From assembly GCF_024713945.1 (NCBI RefSeq), contig NC_134678.1, forward strand, positions 2,976,001-3,040,000: a DNA stretch of 64,000 nt, in the 5' to 3' direction. Position 1 is the stretch's first letter; the number at the start of each line of letters is the position of its first letter. Both the position numbers and the translations under genes were made by a program. Below the pieces are notes generated by a model. That model was given only the letters and a program-made list of their open reading frames with translations, was not told where the DNA came from and ran no database searches. Origin of the DNA: Dermatophagoides farinae (Eukaryota; Arthropoda; Arachnida; Sarcoptiformes; Pyroglyphidae). This document shows positions 63,655 through 64,000 of this stretch, one piece after another.

Positions 63655-64000
63655 ATGCCCTCTGATAATAAAAAACGACGTGAAGCCAAGAAAAAAGAAT
63701 TGGCTAAAAGTAAACATAGTAATAAAAAAGATTTGACCAAAGAACAATCAAATGAAAATGGGTCATCATTGATCAATGGTGATAACAATGATTTACCTCT
63801 TACTGAAGAAGAAGAATTGGTCAAAAAACTTGAACATGATATGAAATTGAATTCTGAAGCTCGTTCATGTACCGGTGTATTGGGTATTCATCCCCGTTCT
63901 CGTGATATTAAAATTGATAATTTTTCCATCACTTTTCATGGCGTTGAATTATTGTCTGATACTAAAATTGAATTAAATTGTGGCCGACGATATGGTTTGA
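63655..64000 (+). CDS. ABCF2: ABCF2, ATP-binding cassette subfamily F, partial at 3' end
   Basis: Soluble ABC protein without membrane segments; the ABCF family works on ribosomes. The first 115 codons are present and run off the right edge. [20 protein letters not shown] is the Lys-rich ABCF2 N-terminus; [20 protein letters not shown] and [19 protein letters not shown] lead to CGRRYGL, just before the first Walker A motif, which lies outside the window. ATG 63655 follows a TTTTCCAG acceptor-like sequence at 63640-63647, suggesting a 5' UTR intron. It starts only 205 nt after the LIG1 stop, showing the compact spacing here. Confidence 0.93.
   Translation, partial: MPSDNKKRREAKKKELAKSKHSNKKDLTKEQSNENGSSLINGDNNDLPLTEEEELVKKLEHDMKLNSEARSCTGVLGIHPRSRDIKIDNFSITFHGVELLSDTKIELNCGRRYGL

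Overview
This is nuclear DNA from a small, AT-rich arthropod genome, most likely an acariform (probably astigmatid, dust-mite-like) mite. The species is an inference from gene content, very short GT-AG introns (mostly 60-90 nt), heavy A/T homopolymers and many ATC/CAA/GT microsatellites. No rRNA, and no tRNA with a convincing B box, was seen. Exon joins were read by eye from splice signals and reading-frame continuity.

Layout. 2-5097 (+): C-terminal part of a teneurin, entering from the left edge. 5844-5998: a complete 147-bp piggyBac-type MITE with TTAA duplications. 7714-10530 (+): a TMIE (TMC mechanotransduction-channel partner) homologue with an enormous Lys/Glu/Ser-rich tail. 11490-12643 (+): SLC35G/EamA transporter. 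13669-14444 (+): secreted ML/NPC2-like lipid-binding protein. 15748-16403 (+): small soluble VWA-domain protein. 17033-19126 (-): MGAT4 N-glycan branching enzyme. 22203-26107 (+): TAF3 subunit of TFIID with three PHD fingers. 26424-27465 (+): uncharacterised protein with faint p31comet resemblance, whose coding end overlaps that of RECK on the other strand. 27444-30322 (-), with a probable first exon at 32675-32870: RECK.

34128-37325 (-) holds two neuropeptide precursors: proctolin (RYLPT directly after the signal peptide) and a precursor for an amidated ...KVPPRF-NH2 peptide that may be an ecdysis-triggering-hormone relative. 38461-40138 (+): four-finger C2H2-like protein with a C-terminal hydrophobic segment. 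41103-42582 (+): unrecognised protein. 42583-51092 is an 8.5-kb stretch without a recognisable gene. 51093-57238 (+): an NPF/NPY-family GPCR in five exons, all joined at phase 1. About 59.3-60.2 kb: the 3' end of a Helitron (PIF1-like helicase C-terminus, two tandem 84-bp GC-rich hairpin units, terminal hairpin and CTRR end). 61345-63449 (+): DNA ligase I. 63655 to the right edge (+): start of ABCF2.

Themes. The window mixes neural/peptidergic genes (teneurin, TMIE, proctolin, PRFamide precursor, NPF-type receptor) with housekeeping genes (TAF3, LIG1, ABCF2, MGAT4). They are not an operon; adjacency is probably incidental. The points most worth following are the giant TMIE, the triple-PHD TAF3, the unannotated two-exon neuropeptide genes, the shortened RECK knot region, and the GC-rich Helitron hairpin array.
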